64,000 nt of DNA from assembly GCF_000876015.1 (NCBI RefSeq), contig NZ_BBQM01000033.1, positions 38,511 through 102,510 on the forward strand. The letters run 5' to 3'. This DNA is from Cupriavidus basilensis (GTDB lineage: Bacteria; Pseudomonadota; Gammaproteobacteria; Burkholderiales; Burkholderiaceae). The position numbers were made by a program, and so were the translations under genes. The notes under the pieces were generated by a model. That model was not told where the DNA came from, searched no databases, and saw only the letters and a program-made list of their open reading frames with translations. Numbering within the stretch: position 1 is the first letter of the stretch; each line of letters begins with the position of its first letter. Shown in pieces: positions 26,480 through 33,727 of this stretch.

Positions 26480-26847
26480 CGGCTGCCCGCGACCACGGTC
26501 TTGCGGTAGCTGCCCGGCGCCGCCTGCCGGTGCAGCACGCACACCTGCACCTCGCCCGCGGGCGCGGCCTTCTCCACGCAAGCCACCAGACGCGCCAGTA
26601 TCAGGTCGGCCATCGCGGCCGGCATCGCCTCGGGGCGCGCGTTGGTCATCACGAGATGCGCCACCAGGAAGCCGGTGGCGGCATCGCCGCCGACCAGCGC
26701 GGCCTCCGCCACCAGCACGCGGCTCTTGAAGTCCTCCAGGCGCGCGTAGCCCAGCGCCGCCATCTCGCGGTGCAGGCCGGCAAAGACGCCGGGGAAATCG
26801 ATGCGGCCGGCCAGTTGCCGCGTGGTCTCCACGATCAGGTGCGGCAT
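26476..26847 (-). CDS. 5-carboxymethyl-2-hydroxymuconate isomerase-like tautomerase
   Basis: A 123-residue protein starting MPHLIVETT, so that Pro2 becomes the N-terminal catalytic proline after Met removal. Length and sequence (PHLI at the start, a conserved basic centre) fit the CHMI family (HpaF in homoprotocatechuate degradation, normally about 126 residues). No other hpa genes are visible. The partner is a Bug receptor gene ending 2 bp upstream of this start, so the pair forms a small catabolic operon under the divergent LysR gene. The true substrate may differ from CHM. Confidence 0.75.
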   Translation of the reverse strand: MPHLIVETTRQLAGRIDFPGVFAGLHREMAALGYARLEDFKSRVLVAEAALVGGDAATGFLVAHLVMTNARPEAMPAAMADLILARLVACVEKAAPAGEVQVCVLHRQAAPGSYRKTVVAGSR

Positions 26848-26849
26848 GG

Positions 26850-27842
26850 TCAGTCCGCCTTGACCGCGGCGGCGGTGACGGTGCGCGTCCAGCTCGCCTG
26901 GGCCTGCGCCAGGAACTGGCGGAAACCGGCCGCGTCGAGCGGGCGGGCCTCCACGCCGAGCGCGAGCAGGTGCTCCTGCACCGGCTTGTCGGCCAGCACG
27001 GCGTTCAGCTCGCGGTTCAGCCGCGCGAGGACGTCGGCGGGCACCCTGGCCGGCGCCATGATGCCGTACCACGGCGCCGCGTCGAAACCGCGCACGCCCT
27101 GCTCGCGCATGGTCGGCACGTTGGGCAGCAGCGCCGAGCGCTGCGCGCCGGTCTGCGCCAGCGGCACCACGGTGCCGGCCTTGATGTGCGGCAGCAGCAG
27201 AACCGGGCTGTCGAACATCAGCGCGATCTGGCCGCCGAGCAGGTCGTTGATGGCCGGGCCCGAACCCTTGTACGGCGAGTGCAGCAGCCTGGCGCCGGTG
27301 GCCTGCGAGAACATCGCGCCGATGATGTGCTGCGGCGTGCCGTTGCCGGCCGAGCCGTAGGCGATGGTGTCGGGCGCGGCATTGGCCGCGCGCACCAGCG
27401 CCGGCACCGAGTCGAAGCGCTGCCCGCGCGTGCCGGCCACCAGGATGAACGGCACCGTGCCGATCAGGCCCACGCCGGCGAGGTCCCTGGCCGGGTCATA
27501 GGGCAGCGTCGGATACAGCGCCTTGCCCACCGAGATCGGCCCGACCGCGCCGAGCAGCAGCGTGTAGCCGTCGGCCGGCGCCTTGCTCACGTAGTCACTG
27601 CCGATGGTGCCGCCGGCACCCGGGCGGTTCTCCACCACCACCGATTGCTTCAGGCGCAGTTGCAGCTCCTTGCCGACCAGGCGGGCCAGCGAATCCGTGG
27701 TGGCGCCGGGCGCGTAGGGCACCACCAGCTTGATCGGGCGGTCGGGCCAGTCGGCGCGCGCGGCGGACGTGAACGACAGCGCGGCCAGCGCGATGGCGGC
27801 GAGCGCGGGCAGGCGGAAGCGAACGGGAAAGCGGGCAAGCAT
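26850..27842 (-). CDS. Bug-family (TctC-like) periplasmic solute-binding protein
   Basis: A 330-residue receptor with a signal peptide (about 1-30, ending SAARA) and the family signature DWPDRPIKLVVPYAPGATTDSLAR, NRPGAGGTIGSDYV and YGSAGNGTPQHIIGAMF. GAGGAG before the ATG at 27842 supports the start. Co-directional with the CHMI-like isomerase gene and divergent from a LysR gene. Its ligand is probably an aromatic or dicarboxylic acid, judged only from the neighbour. Confidence 0.9.
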   Translation of the reverse strand: MLARFPVRFRLPALAAIALAALSFTSAARADWPDRPIKLVVPYAPGATTDSLARLVGKELQLRLKQSVVVENRPGAGGTIGSDYVSKAPADGYTLLLGAVGPISVGKALYPTLPYDPARDLAGVGLIGTVPFILVAGTRGQRFDSVPALVRAANAAPDTIAYGSAGNGTPQHIIGAMFSQATGARLLHSPYKGSGPAINDLLGGQIALMFDSPVLLLPHIKAGTVVPLAQTGAQRSALLPNVPTMREQGVRGFDAAPWYGIMAPARVPADVLARLNRELNAVLADKPVQEHLLALGVEARPLDAAGFRQFLAQAQASWTRTVTAAAVKAD

Positions 27843-27906
27843 GGCGGTCTCCTCTCTGTTTTCCATGTTTGCCGTCATTCCACCAGCCGCGGCATGCTCT
27901 GTAAAA

Positions 27907-27931
27907 TGATGAATCGATTTTCCATTCATCA
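27907..27931. promoter_or_regulatory. inverted repeat, probable LysR operator
   Basis: TGATGAAT (27907-27914) and ATTCATCA (27924-27931) are perfect inverted copies with a 9-bp spacer. The site is in the 98-bp divergent region, 9 bp before the LysR start, as expected for an autoregulatory LysR binding site. Confidence 0.65.
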
Positions 27932-27940
27932 CGACAACTT

Positions 27941-28909
27941 ATGCGACCGACCGCCACGCCCGCCACGCCCGCCGTGCTGGACCTGCGCCTGGTACGCAGC
28001 TTCATGGCGGTGGCCCGCCACGGCAGCGTTACCGCGGCGGCCGACTCGCTGGGGCTGACGCAGCCGGCGCTGTCGCAGCATCTGCGCGCGTTCGCGCACA
28101 GCCTGGGCGTGCCGCTGTTCGGGCGCGTGGGCCGCCGGCTCGAACTCACCGACGCGGGCCGGCAACTGGTACTGTCGCTGGAGCCGGTGCTGGACCAGCT
28201 GGAACAGGTGATTGCCGCGGCCGCCTCGCCGCGCGGCGCGGTCGAGGGCACGCTGCGCGTGGGCGCCATCCACACCTATCTCTCCGCGCTGGTGATGCCG
28301 GCCGCGCAGGCACTGCTCGACGCGCATCCCGCGCTCGACGTGCAGGTCTTCGAGTTCGCCGCCGGCGAGGTCGACCGCGCCCTGCTCGACGGCCAGATCG
28401 ACCTGGGCCTGGCCTTCGCGCGCGAGGCGCCCAAGCGCATCGCGCTGGTGCCGCTGTTCTCCGAGACGCTGGCCCTGATCGCCGCGGCCGGCAAGCTGCC
28501 CGAAGCGCCCGGCGGCATCACGCTGGCGCAGCTCGCCACGCTGCCGCTGGCGCTGCTGCCCGAGCGCTTCGCCATGCGCCGCCAGATCGACGCGGCCGCG
28601 CAGGCCGGCGGCTACAGCCTGCGGCCGCGGCTGGAAGGCCCGAGCGTGGAAGCGCTGCTGCGCGCCGTGCCGGGCGGGCGCCTGTTCACCATCGCCAGCC
28701 CGCTGGCGCTGCATATCGCCGGCACGCGCCGCAACGCCGGGCTGGCCGGGCTCGCGCACGCGCCGGTGGCGCACCCCGGCTTCACCCGCACGGCCGCGCT
28801 GCACCGGCGCCGCGGCCGGCCCGACAGCGCCGCCGCCACGGCGTTCATCGCAGCGCTGGGCGAAGTCATCGGCGCCGCCGCGGCGGGCGGCTATCTCACG
28901 CCGGCCTGA
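27941..28909 (+). CDS. LysR-type transcriptional regulator
   Basis: A 322-residue LysR protein with the helix-turn-helix in residues about 14-70 (LRLVRSFMAVARHGSVTAAADSLGLTQPALSQHLRAF) and an effector domain from about 95 that resembles CynR/CbbR-type regulators. It is divergent from the Bug and isomerase genes and has a perfect inverted repeat just upstream of its start. It probably senses the compound handled by that pair. Confidence 0.92.
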   Translation: MRPTATPATPAVLDLRLVRSFMAVARHGSVTAAADSLGLTQPALSQHLRAFAHSLGVPLFGRVGRRLELTDAGRQLVLSLEPVLDQLEQVIAAAASPRGAVEGTLRVGAIHTYLSALVMPAAQALLDAHPALDVQVFEFAAGEVDRALLDGQIDLGLAFAREAPKRIALVPLFSETLALIAAAGKLPEAPGGITLAQLATLPLALLPERFAMRRQIDAAAQAGGYSLRPRLEGPSVEALLRAVPGGRLFTIASPLALHIAGTRRNAGLAGLAHAPVAHPGFTRTAALHRRRGRPDSAAATAFIAALGEVIGAAAAGGYLTPA

Positions 28910-28939
28910 GGATTGGCGGCGCTGCCGCCCGGCAGCCGC

Positions 28940-29827
28940 TCAATCGCAGGCGTAGCGGAACGCGTCGTTCAGGTCCAGCGGCAGCACCAGCGTGCGCAGA
29001 TGCGCCGCCTTGGCCGAGGCGCACAGCGTGGCGCGCGTCGCCGCGTCTCTGTACTTCGTCGCGTACTCCACGTTGAACACCGCCTTGCCCTGCGCCGTCA
29101 ACGGCGTATAGCTCGCGCACTCCTTGTACTGGAAGCACTGCTCGTTCACGGCGAAATCGAAATCGGTGGCCAGCGACGCCACCTGATCCACATCGTTCTT
29201 CAGGCCCACGGCCAGCCCGCGCGCGTGCGCCTCCGTGGCCAGGAAGCGGTTGTAGTCCAGCTGCGTCGCCGCCGTCAGCGGAAAGCCCGGCTTGTTGGTA
29301 TAGCCATCCACGTTGTCCGGGTCCACGCCATCGCAACCCTTCGAGCGCGCCAGGTCCATGCGCGCCTGCATGATCCTGCGCACATTGGCCGACCGCGTAT
29401 CGAGCCACTTCTCGCCGGCCCAGCCCGACAACGCCTTGCCCATGTCCGCCGCCACGAACTGCTTGAAGTCCGGCCGCCAGTTCTCCGAGCTGCCCGCCGA
29501 GAAATAGCAGACCACGCGCTTGCCCTGCGCCTTCAATGCGTTGATGGTGGCCTGCGGCGTGTCGAAGAGGTCGATGTCATAGACCTGTGCCGGGTAGCTC
29601 GTATTGATCGTGCCGGTCAACTGCAACTGCCAGGTATCGGCGGCGGCCGGCATCCAGTGGGTGGTAGCCAGCGCCTGCGTCGACAGCGAAGCGGTATCGG
29701 CAATCGCGTTGGCCGACGACACGGACTGGACCGCGGCACCCGAATCCCCCGTGCCGCCATCCCCGCCACAGGCCGCGAGGAAAGCGAGCGGGAGCAACCA
29801 TGCCAGGCTTGCGAGTTTTTTCGTCAC
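28940..29827 (-). CDS. GH114-like (endo alpha-1,4 polygalactosaminidase family) lipoprotein
   Basis: A 295-residue protein with a lipoprotein signal ending FLAAC (Cys19) and a TIM-barrel-type domain with family motifs: VVCYFSAGSSENWRPD, KGCDGVDPDNVDGY with candidate catalytic aspartates, LKNDVDQ and NEQCFQY. GH114 enzymes cut galactosaminogalactan-type polymers; many bacterial homologues have unproven substrates. The GTG start (29827) is chosen because the signal peptide follows directly; AAGGA is present but rather distant. It should sit at the cell surface or periplasm. Confidence 0.83.
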   Translation of the reverse strand: MTKKLASLAWLLPLAFLAACGGDGGTGDSGAAVQSVSSANAIADTASLSTQALATTHWMPAAADTWQLQLTGTINTSYPAQVYDIDLFDTPQATINALKAQGKRVVCYFSAGSSENWRPDFKQFVAADMGKALSGWAGEKWLDTRSANVRRIMQARMDLARSKGCDGVDPDNVDGYTNKPGFPLTAATQLDYNRFLATEAHARGLAVGLKNDVDQVASLATDFDFAVNEQCFQYKECASYTPLTAQGKAVFNVEYATKYRDAATRATLCASAKAAHLRTLVLPLDLNDAFRYACD

Positions 29828-30069
29828 GGAGGGGTTCCTTTTTTGGGATGGCGGTGGGAGGGATGGTTTATGCCTGAGCTCTGGAAGATTGTCGGCTGTT
29901 TTCGTGCAGAGCTTGAATGAATTGGCGAGTAATAAGTTAGGTGGGGTAGGTGACGGGGATAAGACAGCGCGATTTGAGCGCAGGACGTCGGCCGAATCAA
30001 GACGCGTCCCATTTACCGCAGGCGAAGGGCCTGAAATACTCCCTGTCTCACCCGCCTTCCCACCGCGAG

Positions 30070-30510
30070 ATGCACCCGACATGCAAACCGATGCTGGCCA
30101 GCCATCTCCTGGCGATAGCCCTCGCGCAGGGAATGGCAATTGCCGCAACAGCAACGCCGGCGGCGCCCTTTACCGGCGTATTCCACGGTCAGGGCCGCGG
30201 ATGCTGGGGCAAGCTATATGTCAAAACCAAAACCCTTGAATGGAACACACCCTACAGCGTCTGCGCGAAGACGCCCTACACCGTGATCGACAAAGACATG
30301 GACGCATCCGCGCCCAGCATCGCTTTCGTGCTCCAGCACAAGAGCCGGTCGTGCCGGTACGAGATTGTTCAACTCGCGTTTGATCCCGCCTATCCGGACT
30401 ACTGGCTCGCCAGGGGCTATGCGTCTCGCGCCGACTACGAAGGCAGGAAAACCGCCGACGGCGCCGCGCAGTCCAGAACGCTCTCGTGCAGCGTCCAGAG
30501 GCAAGACTGA
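30070..30510 (+). CDS. exported protein of unknown function
   Basis: A 146-residue protein with a signal-peptide-like N-terminus (MLASHLLAIALAQGMAIA, cleavage near ATA) and a mature domain of about 115 residues with four cysteines. It contains VFHGQGRGCWGKLY, YSVCAKTPY, RSCRYEIVQLAF and a final CSVQRQD. The start could also be the ATG at 30091, which begins directly at the signal peptide. No family recognised. It is divergent from the GH114 gene across 242 bp of comparatively AT-rich sequence. Confidence 0.6.
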   Translation: MHPTCKPMLASHLLAIALAQGMAIAATATPAAPFTGVFHGQGRGCWGKLYVKTKTLEWNTPYSVCAKTPYTVIDKDMDASAPSIAFVLQHKSRSCRYEIVQLAFDPAYPDYWLARGYASRADYEGRKTADGAAQSRTLSCSVQRQD

Positions 30511-30604
30511 AGCGTTACGCGGCGAGCGTCATTTTCACGCGGCATCGCGGGTAGTTTGCAGAAAATGTCTGAGAGGCGTCGGTACAAGACCGCCCCCGTA
30601 AATG

Positions 30605-30634
30605 CAAAAAACGGCCCCAATCGCTTGGGGCCGT
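30605..30634 (-). terminator. rho-independent terminator downstream of the ParA-like gene
   Basis: ACGGCCCCAA (30611-30620) and TTGGGGCCGT (30625-30634) form a 10-bp stem with a TCGC loop. On the minus strand it is followed by a run of six T. The stem closely resembles the one after tRNA-Thr at 33541-33568. Confidence 0.85.
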
Positions 30635-30643
30635 TGTCACATT

Positions 30644-30685
30644 GCAGCGCAATGGCAGGACTCGAACCCTGCCATCTGACGGCCA
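30644..30685 (-). pseudogene. tRNA 3'-end relic (T-arm and acceptor-like segment)
   Basis: On the minus strand the sequence contains a T-arm-like hairpin with GGGTTCGAGTCCTGC, identical over 15 nt to the T-arm of tRNA-Thr at 33590-33604, followed by an acceptor-like segment and GCA in the place of CCA. The T-loop has one base too many and no 5' half exists, because the ParA stop codon directly precedes it. It is therefore not a working tRNA but the remains of a tRNA end, possibly an attachment-site copy. Confidence 0.6.
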
Positions 30686-31462
30686 TCAATCCTCAACAAA
30701 CCCGACCAGTTCACGGTGCAACGCCAAGTATTCCTGGGCAAGCTTGTGCCGCGGGTCCAGATAGATCATCGGCCTGGCGTGCTGATGGGATTCGCGGATC
30801 TTCACGGACGAGGACAGCCGCGAGCCCAGCACCGGCAACCCTTCGCTCACCAGTTCATCGACCAGTTGCTGAGGCAGGCTGGCGCGAGGCTGAAACTGAT
30901 TGATCACGATGCCCTCGACCTCCAGCCCCGCATTGTGGTCCTGCTGGATCTCCTTCACGTTGTCCAGCAGCGCATACAGGGCGCGACGGGAGAAATCGTC
31001 GCAGTCGAATGGAATCAGGCAGCGCTCGACGGCGATCAAGGCCGAGCGCGTATAGAAGTTCAGTGCCGGCGGCGTATCGATATAGATGGCATCGTAGGTA
31101 TCCAGCTCGTTCAACGCGTCGCGCAACTTGTAGATCTTGTAGCGCGACTCGAGCTTGCCGTGCAGCGCATCGAGATCGGGGTGCGCCGGCATCACGTCCA
31201 GATTCTCGAACGGCGTCGCGTGCACGAACGAGGAGAACTCGACCGGCTTGAAGCTGTAGGTCAGCGCGGTCTCGAAGAAATCCGCCACCGTCGGGGTAGC
31301 CTCGCCGGCCCGCTCACCCAGCAGATACTGCGTGGAATTTCCCTGCACATCCAGGTCGATGACCAGGGTACGCAAGCCCTCGCTGGCGCTGATCGCCGCC
31401 AGGTTGCACACAATGGTCGACTTCCCGACACCGCCCTTCTGGTTGAATACGACGCGCCGCAT
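30686..31462 (-). CDS. ParA/Soj-family ATPase, orphan
   Basis: A 258-residue P-loop ATPase with the deviant Walker A KGGVGKST (9-16), the Walker A' LVIDLDVQGNST (about 33-44) and the switch region YIDTPPALN. It has no N-terminal DNA-binding extension, and no parB follows, so it is not a standard chromosome partition pair. Such orphan ParA proteins position cellular cargo or belong to mobile elements. GGGGAGG lies before the ATG. It is the last gene before a terminator and a tRNA relic. Confidence 0.85.
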   Translation of the reverse strand: MRRVVFNQKGGVGKSTIVCNLAAISASEGLRTLVIDLDVQGNSTQYLLGERAGEATPTVADFFETALTYSFKPVEFSSFVHATPFENLDVMPAHPDLDALHGKLESRYKIYKLRDALNELDTYDAIYIDTPPALNFYTRSALIAVERCLIPFDCDDFSRRALYALLDNVKEIQQDHNAGLEVEGIVINQFQPRASLPQQLVDELVSEGLPVLGSRLSSSVKIRESHQHARPMIYLDPRHKLAQEYLALHRELVGFVED

Positions 31463-31710
31463 TTGCCCTCCCCGTGGAATTTCTCCCGACTAAAGACAAG
31501 AGCTTACCGTCAGGTTGCGCGTTTTGGCTGCACTGCAGCATGAAGATTCGCGGGATTGCGGAATGGGCTTGCGTCGGCGGGGCGGCAGCGTCACTTCGAT
31601 GCGATAGCGCCCGACCGACAGACGCTGCCCGGCGATGCCTCTGGCATGCAGTGTCGTTTGCCCTATGCCACTGAAAAGAGGGGAAGAATTCCAGAGCAAA
31701 GACCGAGGTC

Positions 31711-32637
31711 TTACGCGGAAAGCTCCATTGTCACTGTGCACCCCGCAGGATAGTTACGGCATCCCCAGAACGAGCCGCGTCGGCCAGTACGCTTGACGAG
31801 CTTCACCCCGCATGCCGCGCAAGTGGGCGTTCTGTAGTCACCTTCGAACGCCTTGGCCAGTAACGCGGTTTGCTGCGACGGCTCCAGTTTCCGGATGCGC
31901 TCGACGATGCCCGCGCCGTCGAGCAATTGGATATCCGCTGCCGCAGCGTACTTCTTCGCCTCGCCCGAATATCCGCTCAACGACCAGAACACCCCACGCC
32001 GGATCTTGTGCTGATGCATGACGCCACCGAGCGCGCGCACCGGCTCCACCTTCACCGGCGACCGCCACGCCTTGCATTGCACGAGCGCCATCGGCTGCGC
32101 CATGCCCTGCCTGTACAGCGTGGCATCGATCCCGCCATCCGCGCCATGCGGCACGGTCTCAACCGTAAAGCCAAGTTGCTCGTAGTAGGCAACACAGAGC
32201 AGCTCGAAGCGTTTCCATTCGAGCAGGGCGAGGGCTTCGAGGGACCAGCTTTGTGGGCGCGGCTGGGGAGCGGATGCGGCCCCCCAGGGCGCAGCACCAT
32301 CGGGCGCCTCCTTGATAGTGGGTGACGCGGCTGGCCCGGCCTTAGCGGAAGCAACCGGGCGGTGGCGTGGCGCACGCGCAGTTTCGGCTACCGGTTGCCC
32401 ACCAAAGCGAGCCTTGATGAAAGACAGCAGACCCAGAAAGCAGAACGCGATGGCTGGCACCCAGGCGAACTCGCGGCTGGCCATGGTGAGGCCGGCGAGA
32501 TAGCGATTGGCTCCCAGCAATGCGGGAACGATCGCGTGGAATGCAATGTAGGCGCAAAAGCCTAGGGCGACGGAAACCCACCATGGCGACTCCAGCAGGA
32601 TGTCGGAAAGCTTCGGCTGCCTCTTGCGACGGCCCAT
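31711..32637 (-). CDS. Mrr-like restriction endonuclease with membrane anchor and zinc finger
   Basis: A 308-residue protein in three parts. Two membrane helices (about 20-42 and 57-75) are followed by a linker and a PD-(D/E)xK nuclease domain of Mrr type (about 135-250), with Glu144 in WKRFE, Asp171 in ADGGIDATLY and QCKAW (Gln187, Lys189). The C-terminus is a topoisomerase-type zinc finger with four cysteines (CAACG ... WGCRNYPAGC). Mrr nucleases cleave modified DNA; a membrane-anchored form may act on incoming or damaged DNA. The family call is firm, the biological role is inference. Confidence 0.85.
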   Translation of the reverse strand: MGRRKRQPKLSDILLESPWWVSVALGFCAYIAFHAIVPALLGANRYLAGLTMASREFAWVPAIAFCFLGLLSFIKARFGGQPVAETARAPRHRPVASAKAGPAASPTIKEAPDGAAPWGAASAPQPRPQSWSLEALALLEWKRFELLCVAYYEQLGFTVETVPHGADGGIDATLYRQGMAQPMALVQCKAWRSPVKVEPVRALGGVMHQHKIRRGVFWSLSGYSGEAKKYAAAADIQLLDGAGIVERIRKLEPSQQTALLAKAFEGDYRTPTCAACGVKLVKRTGRRGSFWGCRNYPAGCTVTMELSA

Positions 32638-32748
32638 TTTTCACCCGCCTTTCTTTCGTTTGTGTTGCTGGCCGGATAGGACTTTACGGCTGGATTTGAT
32701 AGATATTACACAAGGTGTTAAATATGGTATCCGTGGTCGTCGGTTGGG

Positions 32749-32777
32749 TTGACATGGAGCGGACGGTCACCAAGAAT
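32749..32777 (+). promoter_or_regulatory. sigma70-type promoter of the structured leader
   Basis: A perfect TTGACA (32749-32754) is followed after 17 bp by AAGAAT (32772-32777). Transcription would start about 32784, exactly at the first hairpin of the leader. A second, weaker pair (TTGATA 32696-32701, TTAAAT 32718-32723) lies upstream. Confidence 0.6.
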
Positions 32778-32782
32778 GGGCC

Positions 32783-33014
32783 ATCACCGAAACAACGGTG
32801 ATCGGGCGTGAGAACCCGAGAGATCCCAAGGGCGAACCGCCGCGCCACGCGGCTTTTGTTCGCGCGCACGCGCACGCCACTAGTTCAACGGCGGGCCGGG
32901 CGGGGCAGCCTCCGGGCTGGCCGGGATCCTTGGGTACCGGTTCTCACCCCCGCTGTCAGGCCCGCCACCCCTCACGTGAGAATGAGCGGCGAGCCTTCAA
33001 CCTACCCAAGGAGG
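32783..33014 (+). promoter_or_regulatory. structured 5' leader RNA with two mutually exclusive folds (candidate riboregulator)
   Basis: The leader begins with hairpin ATCACCG/CGGTGAT (32783-32789 with 32796-32802). A long closing helix follows: GTGAGAACC (32808-32816) with GGTTCTCAC (32939-32947), extended by CCCAAGG (32825-32831) with CCTTGGG (32928-32934). Inside are GCGAAC/GTTCGC plus GCCGCG/CGCGGC (32832-32863) and CAGCC-TCCG-GGCTG (32906-32919). The 3' strand can instead pair downstream with a second GTGAGAA (32976-32982) and a second CCCAAGG (33005-33011). The latter overlaps the Shine-Dalgarno AAGGAGG (33008-33014) of the next gene, so translation could be switched. No known riboswitch class was recognised. 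Confidence 0.55.
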
Positions 33015-33019
33015 TTGTC

Positions 33020-33136
33020 ATGGCTTTTGCTATTGCCATTGGTCTTCGACGCGATGCTGGTCAGGTCGCGCATCAACTACATCGCATTGAGGTCGTAGCG
33101 CCGGGACTTTCCCATCTGGAGGTGGCGCATGGATAA
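33020..33136 (+). CDS. 38-residue small protein or leader peptide
   Basis: A short frame with an ideal Shine-Dalgarno (AAGGAGG, 5 nt from the ATG) encoding MAFAIAIGLRRDAGQVAHQ and so on, ending AHG. It is rather basic and histidine-rich (four His) without a membrane segment. It overlaps the next gene by 8 nt (ATGGATAA), so its translation probably drives that of the following gene. It may be a regulatory leader peptide or a real small protein; its Shine-Dalgarno is the one that the leader RNA can mask. Confidence 0.55.
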   Translation: MAFAIAIGLRRDAGQVAHQLHRIEVVAPGLSHLEVAHG

Positions 33137-33467
33137 GGCCACGACTCATGGGCGTCTCCTCGCGGCACGCAAACATCAGGATCTGGTTGCGGAGTTAGCT
33201 CACTTGGCGGCCGATGGAACGAGGATGAACCGCAAGCATGTAAGGCGCCTGGCAGGCGAACTTCACGGTGTTGGCGAGCGCATTCGTGAAACAACCGTAG
33301 ACGGATGTGCAGAGCTGCTTGGGGTGAGCGCTGGCCTTGGCACGATGCTGGCCGTGCTTCAACAGCGCGGCGACGCCTCCGTCGAGGACGATGGATTGCA
33401 CTGCCTGCTTGCCGCGCTCAAGGACAAGTTGGATCGCGCGGTGAACAGCGTCCAGGAAATGTTCTGA
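33129..33467 (+). CDS. 112-residue protein of unknown function (possibly DUF1484)
   Basis: A soluble, helical-looking protein without signal peptide: a basic N-terminal part (HGRLLAARKHQDLVAELAHLAADGTRMNRKHVRRLAGEL) and a C-terminal part (LLAALKDKLDRAVNSVQEMF). GGAGG lies 6 nt before the ATG. The length and the VLQQRGD-DDGLHCLLAALK segment recall DUF1484, a family that I associate with Ralstonia, but this is from memory. It is coupled to the 38-residue frame and probably controlled by the structured leader. Confidence 0.6.
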   Translation: MDKATTHGRLLAARKHQDLVAELAHLAADGTRMNRKHVRRLAGELHGVGERIRETTVDGCAELLGVSAGLGTMLAVLQQRGDASVEDDGLHCLLAALKDKLDRAVNSVQEMF

Positions 33468-33532
33468 GGCAATTCGTCAATATGCACACCATGCCCGACG
33501 ACCGCATGCACCCACAGTAAGCGCGGACCTCA

Positions 33533-33570
33533 AAACGAAAACGGCCCCCATTTTCTTCTGGGGGCCGTTC
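33533..33570 (-). terminator. rho-independent terminator after tRNA-Thr
   Basis: ACGGCCCCCA (33541-33550) and TGGGGGCCGT (33559-33568) form the stem; on the minus strand TTTTCGTTTT follows. It ends the tRNA-Thr transcript 10 bp beyond the CCA end. Confidence 0.85.
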
Positions 33571-33578
33571 TCAAATTC

Positions 33579-33654
33579 TGGTGCCGGCTGCAGGACTCGA
33601 ACCCGCCACCTGATGATTACAAATCAACTGCTCTACCTGATGAGCTAAGCCGGC
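33579..33654 (-). tRNA. tRNA-Thr (anticodon TGT)
   Basis: A 76-nt cloverleaf on the minus strand. The acceptor stem GCCGGCT pairs with AGCCGGC, the D-stem GCTC/GAGC is present, the anticodon loop is TTTGTAA (anticodon TGT), the T-arm has loop TTCGAGT, and CCA is encoded. The anticodon stem GTTGA/TCATC has a U-U opposition at its second pair and the T-stem has one G-U pair; both are tolerable. It sits between sspB and the accessory segment that carries a copy of its 3' end. Confidence 0.95.
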
Positions 33655-33727
33655 ATGTTTGGTGCAGACCGCGATTCTACTGCATGCGGCGTGAAATGAC
33701 GATGGCCGGGCGCGGCGTGGGCGGTAC

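Noticed and set aside
30644..30685. Possible functional tRNA near 30.65 kb
   Set aside because: Only the T-arm and acceptor-like part exist, the T-loop has an extra base and the ParA stop leaves no room for a 5' half.
32684..33294. Small frames across the leader RNA and the start of the 38-codon gene (32684-32875, 32808-33098, 33073-33294)
   Set aside because: They lack start signals and are disrupted by stable hairpins; the frames at 33020 and 33129 have far better Shine-Dalgarno sequences.
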